Counted from the first letter of the stretch, positions 1 through 8,725 are shown. The stretch: DNA of 64,000 nucleotides from Mesonia sp. (GCA_012964435.1 DTTX01000003.1:1-64000); one strand, 5' to 3'. The notes: a model not told the origin generated them from the letters alone. Translations and numbers: made by a program.

Positions 1-196
1 GGCTTTTTTTATTGAAAAACGTTAATACTTATTACTAAAGAATGTATATTGGTAAATAGTAAAATTTTCTTTTTAATCAAGCTTTGATTTTTCTGCTTTC
101 GATATGGATAAAGTAGCTGATTGTCAAATTCTTATTAATAAAAAGTGAATTGGAAATTTTAAAACTTAAATAAAATTTATTCTAGTGTTAAAAATA

Positions 197-1762
197 ATGA
201 AAAATCTTACTTTAATAATTAGTACGATAATCCTAAGCCTTATATCTCATGATCTTATTGCTCAAATAGAAAATATAAGCATAGTTAAGAGTGAAGTGAA
301 AAAATATAAAAGTAAAAATAACTATTTATCATATGCAGCAAATGACGGTAATGATGGTTTTTTTAGCGCTACAATGTATTATAAAGGGATAATCCCAATG
401 CCAAGTGGCTATTATATAGAGCATTTTAACAAAGACTTAGAGTTGATAGAAAGTTATGACTTAGAATTGAAAAACGGCTTAATTAAATCTCTTTTTATTA
501 AAGATAATCAGCTTCATTTGATCGAGATAAAAATGATGTATGATGGAAGTTCGAGAACAATAGAATATAATCTATTAAGTTCGCAGCTCGATAAATTTAA
601 TTTTAAAAGCAAAGTAATTTTTACTCTTCCTTACGAGCAGTATACCTATACAAATAATAACTACGGAGAAAATAATTATGATCCTTCTGGGACTGTAGAG
701 TTAACTGATAATAATAAATTTATCACTTTTAATTATGAAACAAGAGAAGGTAATGATAAAGTTCACAAAATTAAAGTCTATGATAGTAGTCTAACTTTAC
801 TTTTCGATAAAACTTTTCGCTTAAATAGTAATAAAAGAAATCTAGCTTATAAAAGTTCAATCGTTACAGATCCTGAAGATGGGACTGTATATTTATTAGG
901 TAAATTTATAGAGCAAGGCTCAATTAGTGAAAAAAAGAATAAAGATGTTTTTACAAAACTGTATAAATTTAATGCTAATGTAGAGCAGGAGCTAACTCTT
1001 AATAATGATAATCTATATGTTAGTTCTCTCAAATTAGTTGCAAACAATGATAAAGTTATATGTGCTGGTTTTTATTCTGAAGAAGGATATAATACTGTTA
1101 AAGGTGTAGCATATTATAAAATTGATAAGCAATCATTTCAATTACAAGCATCCACATTTAATCCGTTTACAGAACAATTAATGACTGATAAGTTCGGTAA
1201 TGTTAGAGGGCGTCAAAAATTAAATAAGGATAAAGAAATAATGCAAGTTAATGATAGTAAGGTTTTCTTAGACAAAAATGGAAATGCAATCATTACCGCT
1301 GAAGAAAGGTTTAATACTTTTTCTGGACCTATTGGCGCTGCGAGCACAAGAGAAAATTATTATTTTAATGACGTTATTATTTGTAAAATTAATGCTGAAG
1401 GAAAAATAGATTGGTCTAGAAATGTATGTAAAGAGCAAAGTGCCGCAGGCAGATCATTAGAATTTCTATCTTATTTTTCTGCAATGCTCAACGATAACCT
1501 TATTATTCTACTAAATGGTTCAGATAAAGTCAAAGAACTTGTAGATGATCGTATTCAGTTTTACGACGACTCTGTAAAAAATTTAAGCTTATATGCTGTT
1601 CAAGTTTTGCCAAACGGAGAATTTAGTTACAAAAAACTTATTAATAGTGATGAAACTAAGGTGAGCTATAAAGTTGTAGAAGCGATTTTGTTGGCGAATA
1701 ATTCTATTATAGTTTCTGGAAATAAAGCTAAGTATATGCAATTCATAAAAATTAATCAGTAG
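197..1762 (+). CDS. Secreted protein of unknown function
   Basis: I do not recognise this 521-residue protein. The ATG at 197 is preferred over an in-frame GTG four codons upstream because it gives a clean signal peptide (MKNLTLIISTIILSLISHDLIAQ, basic start then a hydrophobic core, cleavage probably after AQ). The rest is rich in Asn, Lys, Tyr and beta-strand-like segments, with phrases such as DPEDGTVYLLGKF and DKNGNAIITAEERF that resemble the blade repeats of secreted beta-propeller proteins. No catalytic motif or T9SS C-terminal sorting domain is visible. It stands alone, with very AT-rich sequence upstream. Probably periplasmic or exported; function unknown. Confidence 0.75.
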   Translation: MKNLTLIISTIILSLISHDLIAQIENISIVKSEVKKYKSKNNYLSYAANDGNDGFFSATMYYKGIIPMPSGYYIEHFNKDLELIESYDLELKNGLIKSLFIKDNQLHLIEIKMMYDGSSRTIEYNLLSSQLDKFNFKSKVIFTLPYEQYTYTNNNYGENNYDPSGTVELTDNNKFITFNYETREGNDKVHKIKVYDSSLTLLFDKTFRLNSNKRNLAYKSSIVTDPEDGTVYLLGKFIEQGSISEKKNKDVFTKLYKFNANVEQELTLNNDNLYVSSLKLVANNDKVICAGFYSEEGYNTVKGVAYYKIDKQSFQLQASTFNPFTEQLMTDKFGNVRGRQKLNKDKEIMQVNDSKVFLDKNGNAIITAEERFNTFSGPIGAASTRENYYFNDVIICKINAEGKIDWSRNVCKEQSAAGRSLEFLSYFSAMLNDNLIILLNGSDKVKELVDDRIQFYDDSVKNLSLYAVQVLPNGEFSYKKLINSDETKVSYKVVEAILLANNSIIVSGNKAKYMQFIKINQ

Positions 1763-1803
1763 GAATAAATCCTTTTTTAAGGAAAAAATCCAAATAATTA
1801 ACC

Positions 1804-1836
1804 TAACTTTGGTTCTATAAAAAGCCAAAGTTTTTT
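1804..1836 (+). promoter_or_regulatory. Hairpin with T-run touching a start codon; overlaps a -7-like box
   Basis: AACTTTGG (1805-1812) and CCAAAGTT (1825-1832) form an 8-bp stem with a 12-nt loop, followed by T's that run straight into the ATG at 1837. TAACTTTG at 1804-1811 also fits the Bacteroidota -7 box TAnnTTTG. It may terminate the upstream gene, act as promoter for the next one, or do both. No -33 TTG is seen at the usual distance. Confidence 0.4.
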
Positions 1837-2910
1837 ATGTCGTTAAAAGATTACATTAAAGGTCGTGGGGCACAGCAAAATGTTCATAACAAGTTTGAAT
1901 CCTTAAAGCACACAACCGATGCTGAATTTTTAGAATATTGCTCTAAAGAGGGTGAAGAAGCTAGCGATTTAAAAACGCGTTTTCAAGAAGTTTTCCCTAA
2001 AACGATCGTGAATAAAATCAATAGTCCCGATGTTGGGATGGAGTATTCTGTTAACCCTTATCAAGGTTGCGAACATGGTTGTATTTATTGCTATGCTAGA
2101 AATTCACACGAATATTGGGGTTACAGCGCCGGTCTAGATTTTGAAAAACAGATTTTAGTAAAGAAAAACGCTCCACAATTACTTGCGAAAAAACTTCAAC
2201 AGAAAAACTGGGAGCCGCATCCAATCGTTTTTTCAGGAAATACAGATTGCTATCAACCTATTGAAAAGAAACTTCAAATTACTAGGGAGTGTTTGGAAGT
2301 GATGCTGAAGTATAAACATCCTACCGGAATTATTACCAAAAACAGTTTAATCCTTCGAGATTTAGATTTATTAAAAGAATTAGCAAGACTCAATTGTATT
2401 CGAGTAAATATTTCGATTACTTCTTTAGTTGAAGAAACTCGACGCATTTTAGAACCACGAACAGCAAGTATAAAGCAACGTTTAAAAACAGTAGAAACAC
2501 TAGCAGAAAACGATATTCCCGTCAATGTGATGGTTGCGCCAATTATTCCGTTTATTAATAGTCACGAAATTTTACCGACCGTAAAAGCGGTAAGTGAAGC
2601 AGGAGCGTCTTCTGTTGGTTATACAGTGGTTCGTTTAAATGGTGCTATTGCTGAAATTTTTACCGATTGGATTGAAAAAACCCTACCCGATAAGGCTGAA
2701 AGAGTTTTGCATCAAATTGAAGCTTGCCACGGCGGAAATTTAAACGACAGCCGCTTTGGAACGCGAATGAGAGGCGAAGGCGAATTTTCTAAACAAATTG
2801 CGCAACAATTTAAAATCGCGAAAGCAAAATATCTAAAAAACAAAAAAGTACCCGAAATGGATACTTCTCATTATTTGCAGCTTAAAAATCCGCAGTATAA
2901 GTTATTTTAG
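1837..2910 (+). CDS. PA0069-family radical SAM protein
   Basis: The protein has 357 residues. It has a radical SAM core with the CxxxCxxC iron-sulfur motif at C78, C82 and C85 (GCEHGCIYCYAR), preceded by a GRGAQQN segment near the N-terminus typical of the PA0069/Rv2578c family, which is related to spore photoproduct lyase-like proteins. The family binds a 4Fe-4S cluster and S-adenosylmethionine; its substrate is unknown, and a DNA- or nucleotide-repair role is only suggested by homology. It is cytosolic with no signal peptide. It is a single-gene unit and its 3' end overlaps the converging lipoprotein pseudogene by 4 nt. Length is normal for the family. Confidence 0.9.
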   Translation: MSLKDYIKGRGAQQNVHNKFESLKHTTDAEFLEYCSKEGEEASDLKTRFQEVFPKTIVNKINSPDVGMEYSVNPYQGCEHGCIYCYARNSHEYWGYSAGLDFEKQILVKKNAPQLLAKKLQQKNWEPHPIVFSGNTDCYQPIEKKLQITRECLEVMLKYKHPTGIITKNSLILRDLDLLKELARLNCIRVNISITSLVEETRRILEPRTASIKQRLKTVETLAENDIPVNVMVAPIIPFINSHEILPTVKAVSEAGASSVGYTVVRLNGAIAEIFTDWIEKTLPDKAERVLHQIEACHGGNLNDSRFGTRMRGEGEFSKQIAQQFKIAKAKYLKNKKVPEMDTSHYLQLKNPQYKLF

Positions 2911-3356
2911 TTGCAATCCCATTTTTTAAGTTTAAAATTAACCTGAGTAGTTTTGTCTTTACCCGAGCTAACCTTAGCACTGTTTTCTTTAACCGAAATT
3001 TGAATCGGTTCGCTCTCAAATTTTCCTTCCTGTTGAAATAGATAAATTCCTTGGATTGTATTTGTTGAGGTAATTTCAGCCTTAATGCTACCTTTACGTT
3101 GGTCTTTTTCAGCAAAGATCCAATGGTAAGTCCCGCTAACATTTTTGCCTTTTATATTTAGGTGAAGTTGAATAGAATCTTTTAAATGTGAAGATTTTCC
3201 GATCACATTTAAATAACAGGTCTCTCCTTCAGCTATAAAATTTTTAGTGACTGCAGTTTGTTGATCGTTTTTTTGCTATATGTCGGGTTGCTTTTCAGAC
3301 TCATTTTTACAGGCCAAAAAGCAGCTAAACACTAATAATAAAGTTAAATTTTTTAT
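2907..3356 (-). pseudogene. Small lipoprotein gene, broken (start lost, internal amber stop)
   Basis: The frame read from 3356 encodes a lipoprotein signal peptide (KNLTLLLVFSCFLAC, lipobox FLAC), then hits TAG at 3276-3278, then continues in the same frame for about 120 codons to a normal stop at 2907. The first codon is ATA where ATG is expected (ATA AAA AAT at 3356-3348), and no ATG, GTG or TTG fits a full signal peptide. Two independent lesions in one frame argue for decay rather than one sequencing error. The downstream part alone (GTG at 3206) would make a 99-residue beta-rich protein without an export signal. It lies directly behind the HD-domain gene, probably as the last cistron of that operon. 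Family not recognised. Confidence 0.65.
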
Positions 3357-3366
3357 AGTAACAATT

Positions 3367-4023
3367 TTAAATTAAACCCTCCCATTCATTATAAAATTGT
3401 TTTAAAAACTCTTCCATAAATAGATGACGTTGCTCCGCTATTTTTTTACCTTTTTTGGTATTCATACGATCTTTAAGAAGAAGAAGCTTTTCGTAAAAAT
3501 GATTAATCGTTGGGTTCTCACCTTTTTTATACTCTTCTTTGGTCATATTTAATTTTGGAGAAATAGAAGGATCGTAAAGTTTACGATTTTTAAAACCACC
3601 ATAATTAAAAGTCCTGGCAATACCAATGGCACCTAAAGCATCTAAACGGTCGGCGTCTTGCACGATCGCTAATTCTTCTGAATGAAATTGTTGTTGAAAA
3701 TTACCACCTTTAAAAGAGATATTTTCAATGATCTTGATCACGTGTTCGATAGTTGCTTGTTCAACACTTTGCTGTTGAAGAAATCGCTGAGCTTTTTGCG
3801 GTCCAACAGTTTCGTCTCCTTGATGAAATTTAGCATCGGCAATATCGTGAAGAAGTGCTCCAATAGCTACAATTTCGAGATTTACTTCTTCACCTTCAGC
3901 AATAAGTAAAGCGTTTTTATAAACTCGCTCAATATGAAACCAATCGTGCCCGCCTTCAGCATTTGCTAATTCTTGTTGAACAAATGCTTTTGTTGCGAGA
4001 ACGATTTTACTTTCTTTTAGCAT
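3367..4023 (-). CDS. HD-domain phosphohydrolase
   Basis: The product is a 218-residue cytosolic hydrolase of the YedJ/HD family. The metal-binding set is visible: H30 (GHDWFHIERV), H59-D60 (LLHDIAD) and a distal Asp in VQDADRLDA (about D123/D125). Family members cleave phosphoester bonds in nucleotides or similar compounds; the substrate here is unknown. The start is taken at 4023, where ATG overlaps the TAA of the desaturase gene by one base (TAATG). That arrangement suggests translational coupling, and upstream in-frame codons would lie inside the desaturase gene. Confidence 0.88.
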   Translation of the reverse strand: MLKESKIVLATKAFVQQELANAEGGHDWFHIERVYKNALLIAEGEEVNLEIVAIGALLHDIADAKFHQGDETVGPQKAQRFLQQQSVEQATIEHVIKIIENISFKGGNFQQQFHSEELAIVQDADRLDALGAIGIARTFNYGGFKNRKLYDPSISPKLNMTKEEYKKGENPTINHFYEKLLLLKDRMNTKKGKKIAEQRHLFMEEFLKQFYNEWEGLI

Positions 4024-5015
4024 TACTTTACCATAGCCGGGTTTACCCATTTAAAATGCGTGATTTTTTCAGAAATTTTAATTCGCTGGTTAATGCGTTC
4101 CATTCTTGCCGGTAAGCTCATTACAAAATCACGAGCTTTTTCAGCTTCATCGGTAAGTCCGGTAATTTTTTCAATATCCCAACGAACGATAAGTTTTTTC
4201 ATAATATCGATGTAATCTTGACCGGTGTAAACGCCAATACGTTGTGCAGCATTCGAAAACTCATCAAAAGCATCGCCAATACTATCACCAGATTCTCTTA
4301 AGAACATTGCCGGCATCACGATTTTATGCTTCATCATATCTTTAAAAGCGATCATCATTTGGCTTGGGTCTATTGTAAAAATTTCTTTTACGAAAGTGCT
4401 GTAAGCGTTATAATGTCTCATCTCATCACCAGAAATGATCTTACACATTTTCGCTAAAGATTTGTTACCGTGTTGTCTTGCCAATTTAGCCACGCGGTTA
4501 TGAGAAATGTAAGTCGCTAGTTCTTGAAAACTGGTATATACAAAGTTTTTATAAGGATCGCGATCGGTACCAATATCAAAACCATCGTTTATTAAATGTT
4601 GAGTCGTACGTTCTACCTCGATCATATTTACACGACCAGAAAGGTAAAGATATTTGTTAAGCACATCACCGTGGCGGTTTTCTTCACCAGTCCAATAACG
4701 TACCCAACGTGACCAGGCCGTTCCGCCATCGTGTTGGTTAATACCTTCTACATCCATCAACCAAGATTCATAGGTTGGTAATGCTTCTTCGGTAATGGTA
4801 TCTCCTACTAAAACTACCCAAAAATCATAAGGTAATTCTTTGGCTAATTCTCTAATTTCGGTGACTTCGTCGTAAAAAGTTTCTTGTTGAGAGTTTGGCA
4901 AAAAGTCGGTTGGTTGCCAAATTTTTTCAACAGGAATTAAAAATTCATCAATAAAGCCATCAACCTTTGGTTCTAGTTGCTGCATTACTTCCAATCTCAC
5001 ATTTTTTTCAGGCAT
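4023..5015 (-). CDS. Acyl-ACP desaturase (ferritin-like di-iron)
   Basis: This 330-residue soluble desaturase introduces a cis double bond into acyl chains carried on ACP, using O2 and reduced ferredoxin. The di-iron ligands of the fatty-acid desaturase type 2 family are present: a Glu in TEEALPTYE, the first ExxRH (EENRH, about residues 111-115), a Glu in FQELATYISH, and the second ExxRH (DEMRH, about 198-202). There are no membrane segments. It lies 10 nt behind the acyltransferase gene and overlaps the HD gene, so the operon combines acyl-chain unsaturation with phosphatidate synthesis, which suggests membrane-fluidity adjustment. Confidence 0.9.
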   Translation of the reverse strand: MPEKNVRLEVMQQLEPKVDGFIDEFLIPVEKIWQPTDFLPNSQQETFYDEVTEIRELAKELPYDFWVVLVGDTITEEALPTYESWLMDVEGINQHDGGTAWSRWVRYWTGEENRHGDVLNKYLYLSGRVNMIEVERTTQHLINDGFDIGTDRDPYKNFVYTSFQELATYISHNRVAKLARQHGNKSLAKMCKIISGDEMRHYNAYSTFVKEIFTIDPSQMMIAFKDMMKHKIVMPAMFLRESGDSIGDAFDEFSNAAQRIGVYTGQDYIDIMKKLIVRWDIEKITGLTDEAEKARDFVMSLPARMERINQRIKISEKITHFKWVNPAMVK

Positions 5016-5025
5016 AATTTATAGT

Positions 5026-5763
5026 TTATTGATTGATAATATCTTTTATAATTTCTTGTTCTACTTTATCTATTAAAGTATCGGTATCAAATTGATGTAC
5101 CAAAATAGGGTCTTGTACGGTTAGTTTTACGTGTACTCCTAAATTTAAAGGAAAAGAGCCAAACTTAACGATTTTCCAAGAGTTATTTATGGTAATCGGT
5201 ACAATTACTGCTTTTGGGCAATAACGGAATAACATTTTTAATCCGTTAGGTGAAAATTTTCTCGGCATTCCTGTTTTACTTCGTGTGCCTTCCGGAAAGA
5301 TCACCGCCGATCGATTAGTTTCATTTAAGTACTCCGCAAAATTTTTAATCGCCGGTAAAGATTGTCGCGGGTTTTTACGGTCGATTAAAATGGATCCTCC
5401 TTTTCTTAAATTGTATGAAATACTCGGGATGCCCCTTCCTAATTCTTGTTTACTTATAAATTTAGGATGTAACTTTCTTAAAAACCAAATTATTGGCGGG
5501 ATATCGTACGGACTTTGGTGATTGGCTACAATAATATGCGGAACACCTTCCGGTAAATCGTGCTTATTTTCAAACGTAATTCTGGTGCCTAAAATATTTA
5601 AACAACGCAGTAAGCTAAAGTTAAGGAAATCAACACTTTTTTTATGTGCTTGATAACCGAATACATTGTAACAAATCCATTGAATAGGATGAAATACAAC
5701 AAGCGTTAATCCGAAGAAAAAGTAATAAATTACAGAAATGGGGTACGAAATAATCTTCTTCAT
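5026..5763 (-). CDS. plsC: 1-acyl-sn-glycerol-3-phosphate acyltransferase
   Basis: The 245-residue membrane-associated acyltransferase converts lysophosphatidate to phosphatidate in phospholipid synthesis. An N-terminal hydrophobic helix (about residues 8-32) precedes the catalytic NHxxxxD motif (NHQSPYD, 81-87) and the glycerol-phosphate binding motif FPEGTRS (156-162). It is the first gene of an operon with the acyl-ACP desaturase (10-nt gap). A TACTTTTG -7 box lies 20 nt before its start. Confidence 0.9.
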   Translation of the reverse strand: MKKIISYPISVIYYFFFGLTLVVFHPIQWICYNVFGYQAHKKSVDFLNFSLLRCLNILGTRITFENKHDLPEGVPHIIVANHQSPYDIPPIIWFLRKLHPKFISKQELGRGIPSISYNLRKGGSILIDRKNPRQSLPAIKNFAEYLNETNRSAVIFPEGTRSKTGMPRKFSPNGLKMLFRYCPKAVIVPITINNSWKIVKFGSFPLNLGVHVKLTVQDPILVHQFDTDTLIDKVEQEIIKDIINQ

Positions 5764-5782
5764 TCAAAACCAATTGAGACGA

Positions 5783-5790
5783 CAAAAGTA
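5783..5790 (-). promoter_or_regulatory. -7 promoter box of the plsC operon
   Basis: TACTTTTG on the minus strand matches the Bacteroidota consensus TAnnTTTG and sits 19 nt before the plsC ATG. No clear -33 TTG was found. Confidence 0.5.
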
Positions 5791-5891
5791 GCTTATAAAT
5801 GGCACTATTCTTAATATTTGCTTCAAAACAAATATGCGCGCATAATAAATTCAACTAGAACGAAAGCATTACTTAGTTGAAAAACTGAATT

Positions 5892-5925
5892 ATAAAAAAA
5901 GCCGCTTCATTAAGAAAGCGGCTTT
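5892..5925 (-). terminator. Rho-independent terminator of the bacilliredoxin gene
   Basis: AAAGCCGCTT (5898-5907) pairs with AAGCGGCTTT (5916-5925) around an 8-nt loop, and a run of T's follows on the minus strand. It lies 24 nt beyond the bacilliredoxin stop. Confidence 0.85.
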
Positions 5926-5948
5926 AAGAAATACTTTTCAGCTAAATT

Positions 5949-6359
5949 TTAGCAGAATTCGTTATAAGCATCACGAAGATTTTCAGCAATCATATCAGCC
6001 GGTCTACCTTCAATGTGATGACGCTCTAACATATGTACTAATTCACCATCTTTAAATAATGCCATCGATGGAGAACTTGGAGGGAATGGTACCATATGCG
6101 CTCTCGCTTTATCGGTAGCTTCTTTATCTACACCTGCAAAAACAGTTACTAAATGATCTGGTTTTTTAGCGTTGTCTAAAGACATTCTAGCTCCCGGGCG
6201 AGCGTTTGCTGCAGCACAACCACAAACAGAATTAACAACCACTAAGGTTGTACCTTCTTTTGCGATCGCTTGATCTACGGCTTCAACATTTTGTAATTCT
6301 TCAAAACCTACTGCCGTCAATTCTTCACGCATTGGTTTTACTAAATCTGCTGGATACAT
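5949..6359 (-). CDS. BrxA/BrxB-family bacilliredoxin
   Basis: A 136-residue thioredoxin-fold protein of the YphP/YqiW family. The hallmark CxC active site is present at C46-G-C48 (VCGCAAANARPG). In Bacillus these proteins remove bacillithiol from oxidised protein thiols; whether this organism makes bacillithiol cannot be told from the window, so a general disulfide-isomerase role is also possible. Length is typical. It is a single-gene unit with its own -7 box (TATCTTTG) and terminator. Confidence 0.92.
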   Translation of the reverse strand: MYPADLVKPMREELTAVGFEELQNVEAVDQAIAKEGTTLVVVNSVCGCAAANARPGARMSLDNAKKPDHLVTVFAGVDKEATDKARAHMVPFPPSSPSMALFKDGELVHMLERHHIEGRPADMIAENLRDAYNEFC

Positions 6360-6394
6360 ATTTTTAAATTTTTTCTGTATTAATTTTAAGTGAA

Positions 6395-6402
6395 CAAAGA
6401 TA
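6395..6402 (-). promoter_or_regulatory. -7 promoter box of the bacilliredoxin gene
   Basis: TATCTTTG on the minus strand fits TAnnTTTG, 35 nt before the ATG at 6359. No clear -33 element. Confidence 0.4.
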
Positions 6403-6548
6403 TTAAATAAGTTATGGCTTTAAGAACTCAGCATCAGTAAGTTTAGCTATAAGCTTATAAATACCCTTTATAAAGTCGAAAAATTCACTTCAGCATTACA
6501 ATTAAATCATAAATCTCCCGAAAGTTTACTTAGCTAGGTTAAGCTTTT

Positions 6549-6556
6549 TATATTTG
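6549..6556 (+). promoter_or_regulatory. -7 promoter box of the DjlA-like gene
   Basis: TATATTTG fits TAnnTTTG and sits 17 nt before the ATG at 6574. The rest of the 6360-6573 gap shows no gene. Confidence 0.45.
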
Positions 6557-6573
6557 TAGTTCAATTTAAGTTT

Positions 6574-7332
6574 ATGATTAAATGGGTACTAGCGGTATTG
6601 GGGTTAGTTTATATGCGTTTTCCCGGTGCTATTTTTGGTTTTTTGCTAGGGACATTGTTAGAATTGTTTATTAAAAAAGGCGGTAGCGCACACCGAAATG
6701 TTTCTAAAATGTTTGGGCAAGAGCAAGAAGTCACAATGGGAGATTTTGAGCTCAATTTGCTTTCACTTTCCACTATTGTCGTAAAAGCCGACGGTAAAGT
6801 AAGCCAGACAGAGTTAGATTATGTGCGTAGTTATTTTGTAAAAGCTTACGGTAAAGATCGTGCTAATGCCACGTTTAGAACCTATAACGATGTGGTAAAG
6901 AAAAGGCAGATCGACGCCGGCAGAATATGTGCTTACCTACATATGCGAACCACTTACGAAGTTCGCCTTCAAATTTTACACTTTCTATTCGGTATTGCGC
7001 AAGCAGACGGAAATGTTTCTAGCGGAGAGTTGCAACAACTTGCTAAAATTGCCGGACATTTACGCTTAAGTCAGCGTGACTTTGAAAGTATAAAAGCCAT
7101 GTTCACAATGGCAGGACGACCATCGGGCGATACTTCTTACGCCTATACGATTTTAGAGATCGATAAAAACGTATCAAATGCTGAAGTAAAAAAAGCTTAC
7201 CGAACAATGGTAAAAAAATACCATCCCGATAAGTTGCAACATATGGATAAAGTACACCAACAAGGAGCTCAAGAAAAATTTAATAAAGTACAAGAGGCCT
7301 ACGAGCAGATCCAAAAAGAACGAGGTTTTTAA
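6574..7332 (+). CDS. DjlA-like co-chaperone (TerB and J domains)
   Basis: The 252-residue protein has an N-terminal hydrophobic anchor (about residues 1-33), a helical TerB-like domain (about 55-175; two repeated acidic turns, KADGKVSQTE and QADGNVSSGE) and a C-terminal J domain (about 188-250) with the essential HPD tripeptide at 217-219 (YHPDKLQ). The J domain stimulates DnaK ATPase, so this is probably an inner-membrane-tethered DnaK partner facing the cytosol, as DjlA is in E. coli. It is a single gene with its own -7 box. Confidence 0.9.
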   Translation: MIKWVLAVLGLVYMRFPGAIFGFLLGTLLELFIKKGGSAHRNVSKMFGQEQEVTMGDFELNLLSLSTIVVKADGKVSQTELDYVRSYFVKAYGKDRANATFRTYNDVVKKRQIDAGRICAYLHMRTTYEVRLQILHFLFGIAQADGNVSSGELQQLAKIAGHLRLSQRDFESIKAMFTMAGRPSGDTSYAYTILEIDKNVSNAEVKKAYRTMVKKYHPDKLQHMDKVHQQGAQEKFNKVQEAYEQIQKERGF

Positions 7333-7399
7333 ATCATAAAATTTTCTAATAAGAGAAAGCAGAAGGTTTAAAATTTCTATCTTATTCTAAAAACTAAGT

Positions 7400-8173
7400 A
7401 TGAAAGAATATTTTACCCTTATTTTTCTTATCGTCGCATTTCAGTTTTCCAACGCCCAAGACTCCATCCCAACAATTAGTACAGATCGCCCGAGCGCAGG
7501 TTACTCTTCGTCTAGAGTGGCTTACAAATATTTACAAATAGAAACCGGAGGGATCTATGAAGAGTTAGAAGATAACCAATTTAAGCAAAATGCTTATACC
7601 TATAATACAACTCTCCTACGCTATGGTCTATTAGAAAATTTAGAAATTAATGCCGGTTGGGGTTTTCGACAAATTGAACCACAAGAGAGAGATCAACCAC
7701 AGCTAAGCGGTTTTTCTCCGATAACTTTAGGAGCAAAAGTAGGCGTTACCGAGCAAATGGGTTGGGTTCCAAAAATGACGCTATTTAGTCAGCTAACATT
7801 TCCCTTTGGTGCATCAAGTGATTTTAAAAATGAAACCACCGGTGTAGATGTAAGAATGCTTATGAGTTCTACACTAAGCTCAAATTCTAGCCTTTCTTAC
7901 AATTTGGGTGTTATTAATTGGTTAACCGATAGCGGTGAAGCCTCTTACGTTTATACATTTGCCTATAGTTATTCATTTACAGAACGTTTTGGAGGTTTTG
8001 CAGAAGTTTACGGAAGTTTGCCGGAAGACAGCCGAGCAAATCATTCTTGGGATGCCGGTTTAACTTATCTTATTAAAAATAATTTACAAGTAGATCTTTT
8101 AGTAGGTACAGGTTTTAACACTACACAAAATTATCAAGTTGCTGCCGGATTAAGTTATTTATTGCCGAAGTAA
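7400..8173 (+). CDS. Outer-membrane transporter-like protein (phenol MetA family)
   Basis: The 257-residue protein begins with a signal peptide (MKEYFTLIFLIVAFQFSNAQ). The mature part starts with the STDRPSAGYSS motif and is built of alternating beta strands ending in LSYLLPK, as in the family annotated as putative MetA-pathway of phenol degradation. Members are outer-membrane beta-barrels of uncertain substrate; the phenol name should not be taken literally. It is followed directly by a repeat element that probably terminates transcription. Confidence 0.75.
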   Translation: MKEYFTLIFLIVAFQFSNAQDSIPTISTDRPSAGYSSSRVAYKYLQIETGGIYEELEDNQFKQNAYTYNTTLLRYGLLENLEINAGWGFRQIEPQERDQPQLSGFSPITLGAKVGVTEQMGWVPKMTLFSQLTFPFGASSDFKNETTGVDVRMLMSSTLSSNSSLSYNLGVINWLTDSGEASYVYTFAYSYSFTERFGGFAEVYGSLPEDSRANHSWDAGLTYLIKNNLQVDLLVGTGFNTTQNYQVAAGLSYLLPK

Positions 8174-8179
8174 ATTTTT

Positions 8180-8262
8180 GGGCGTTCCCTTCGGGCGGGC
8201 TTTCTGTTGCAATCTTTAGCTCCTAGCGTCGCTAAAGGATTTTCACTGCAATCCCTAACGCG
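8180..8262. repeat. Flavobacterial intergenic repeat / bidirectional terminator
   Basis: This element sits between two converging genes. It begins GGGCGTTCCCTTCGGGCGGG, contains an ATCTTTAGC...GCTAAAGGAT stem, and ends in TGCAATCCCTAACGCG. I recognise its layout as a short dispersed intergenic repeat common in flavobacterial genomes. It overlaps the stop codon and last two codons of the thioredoxin gene at 8255. It is much more GC-rich than its surroundings. No second copy was seen in this window. Confidence 0.7.
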
Positions 8263-8725
8263 AATATTTTAGTAATTCTAACATTTTATTTGAAGTAAGG
8301 TAGCTAAATTTCTTGTCGATCACTTTAAAATCTTTATTGAATAAAATTAGTGCCGGCAAACTAAAAGCTTCACTTTTTCTGCTTGCTAATAATTTAGCGA
8401 GCTGATGCGTTGGGTTGCGATGCGTTTCAATTTCATCGTTAATAAATGTTGATCCGTCAAAAACAATGGTGTCTTTTTTTTCAGCATTCATTTTAACCGC
8501 ATAAAAATCTTTGGTTAGTAATTGAATAACTTCGTGATCTTTAAACGCGTGACGATCCATTTTTTTACAATACGCGCACCAATCTGCATAGAAATAAATA
8601 AAAACCGGTTTGGGTTCTTCTTTTAATTTCTTTTCTAGTTGTTCAAAACTGAGCCAATCTATTTGTTGCTGCGCAAAATTACTTCCGCAGAAAAATAAGA
8701 GCGGTAAAAGAAAAAGATATTTCAT
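8255..8725 (-). CDS. Secreted thioredoxin-family protein
   Basis: The ATG at 8725 is chosen because it starts a signal peptide (MKYLFLLPLLFFCGSNFAQ); an extended upstream reading would be implausible. The 156-residue product has a thioredoxin fold with a WCAYC active site (C50, C53), so it is likely a periplasmic disulfide reductant or isomerase. It lies 89 nt behind the TonB-dependent receptor and may be co-transcribed with it. Its last codons, Ser-Arg-stop, fall inside the repeat element. Confidence 0.85.
   Translation of the reverse strand: MKYLFLLPLLFFCGSNFAQQQIDWLSFEQLEKKLKEEPKPVFIYFYADWCAYCKKMDRHAFKDHEVIQLLTKDFYAVKMNAEKKDTIVFDGSTFINDEIETHRNPTHQLAKLLASRKSEAFSLPALILFNKDFKVIDKKFSYLTSNKMLELLKYSR

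Noticed and set aside
1-184. GGCTTTTTTT at the left edge as a terminator.
   Set aside because: Only the tail is visible; the stem, if any, lies outside the window.
6463-6480. ATAAGCTTAT palindrome upstream of the DjlA-like gene.
   Set aside because: Short and AT-rich, expected by chance in such sequence; no second copy near a promoter.
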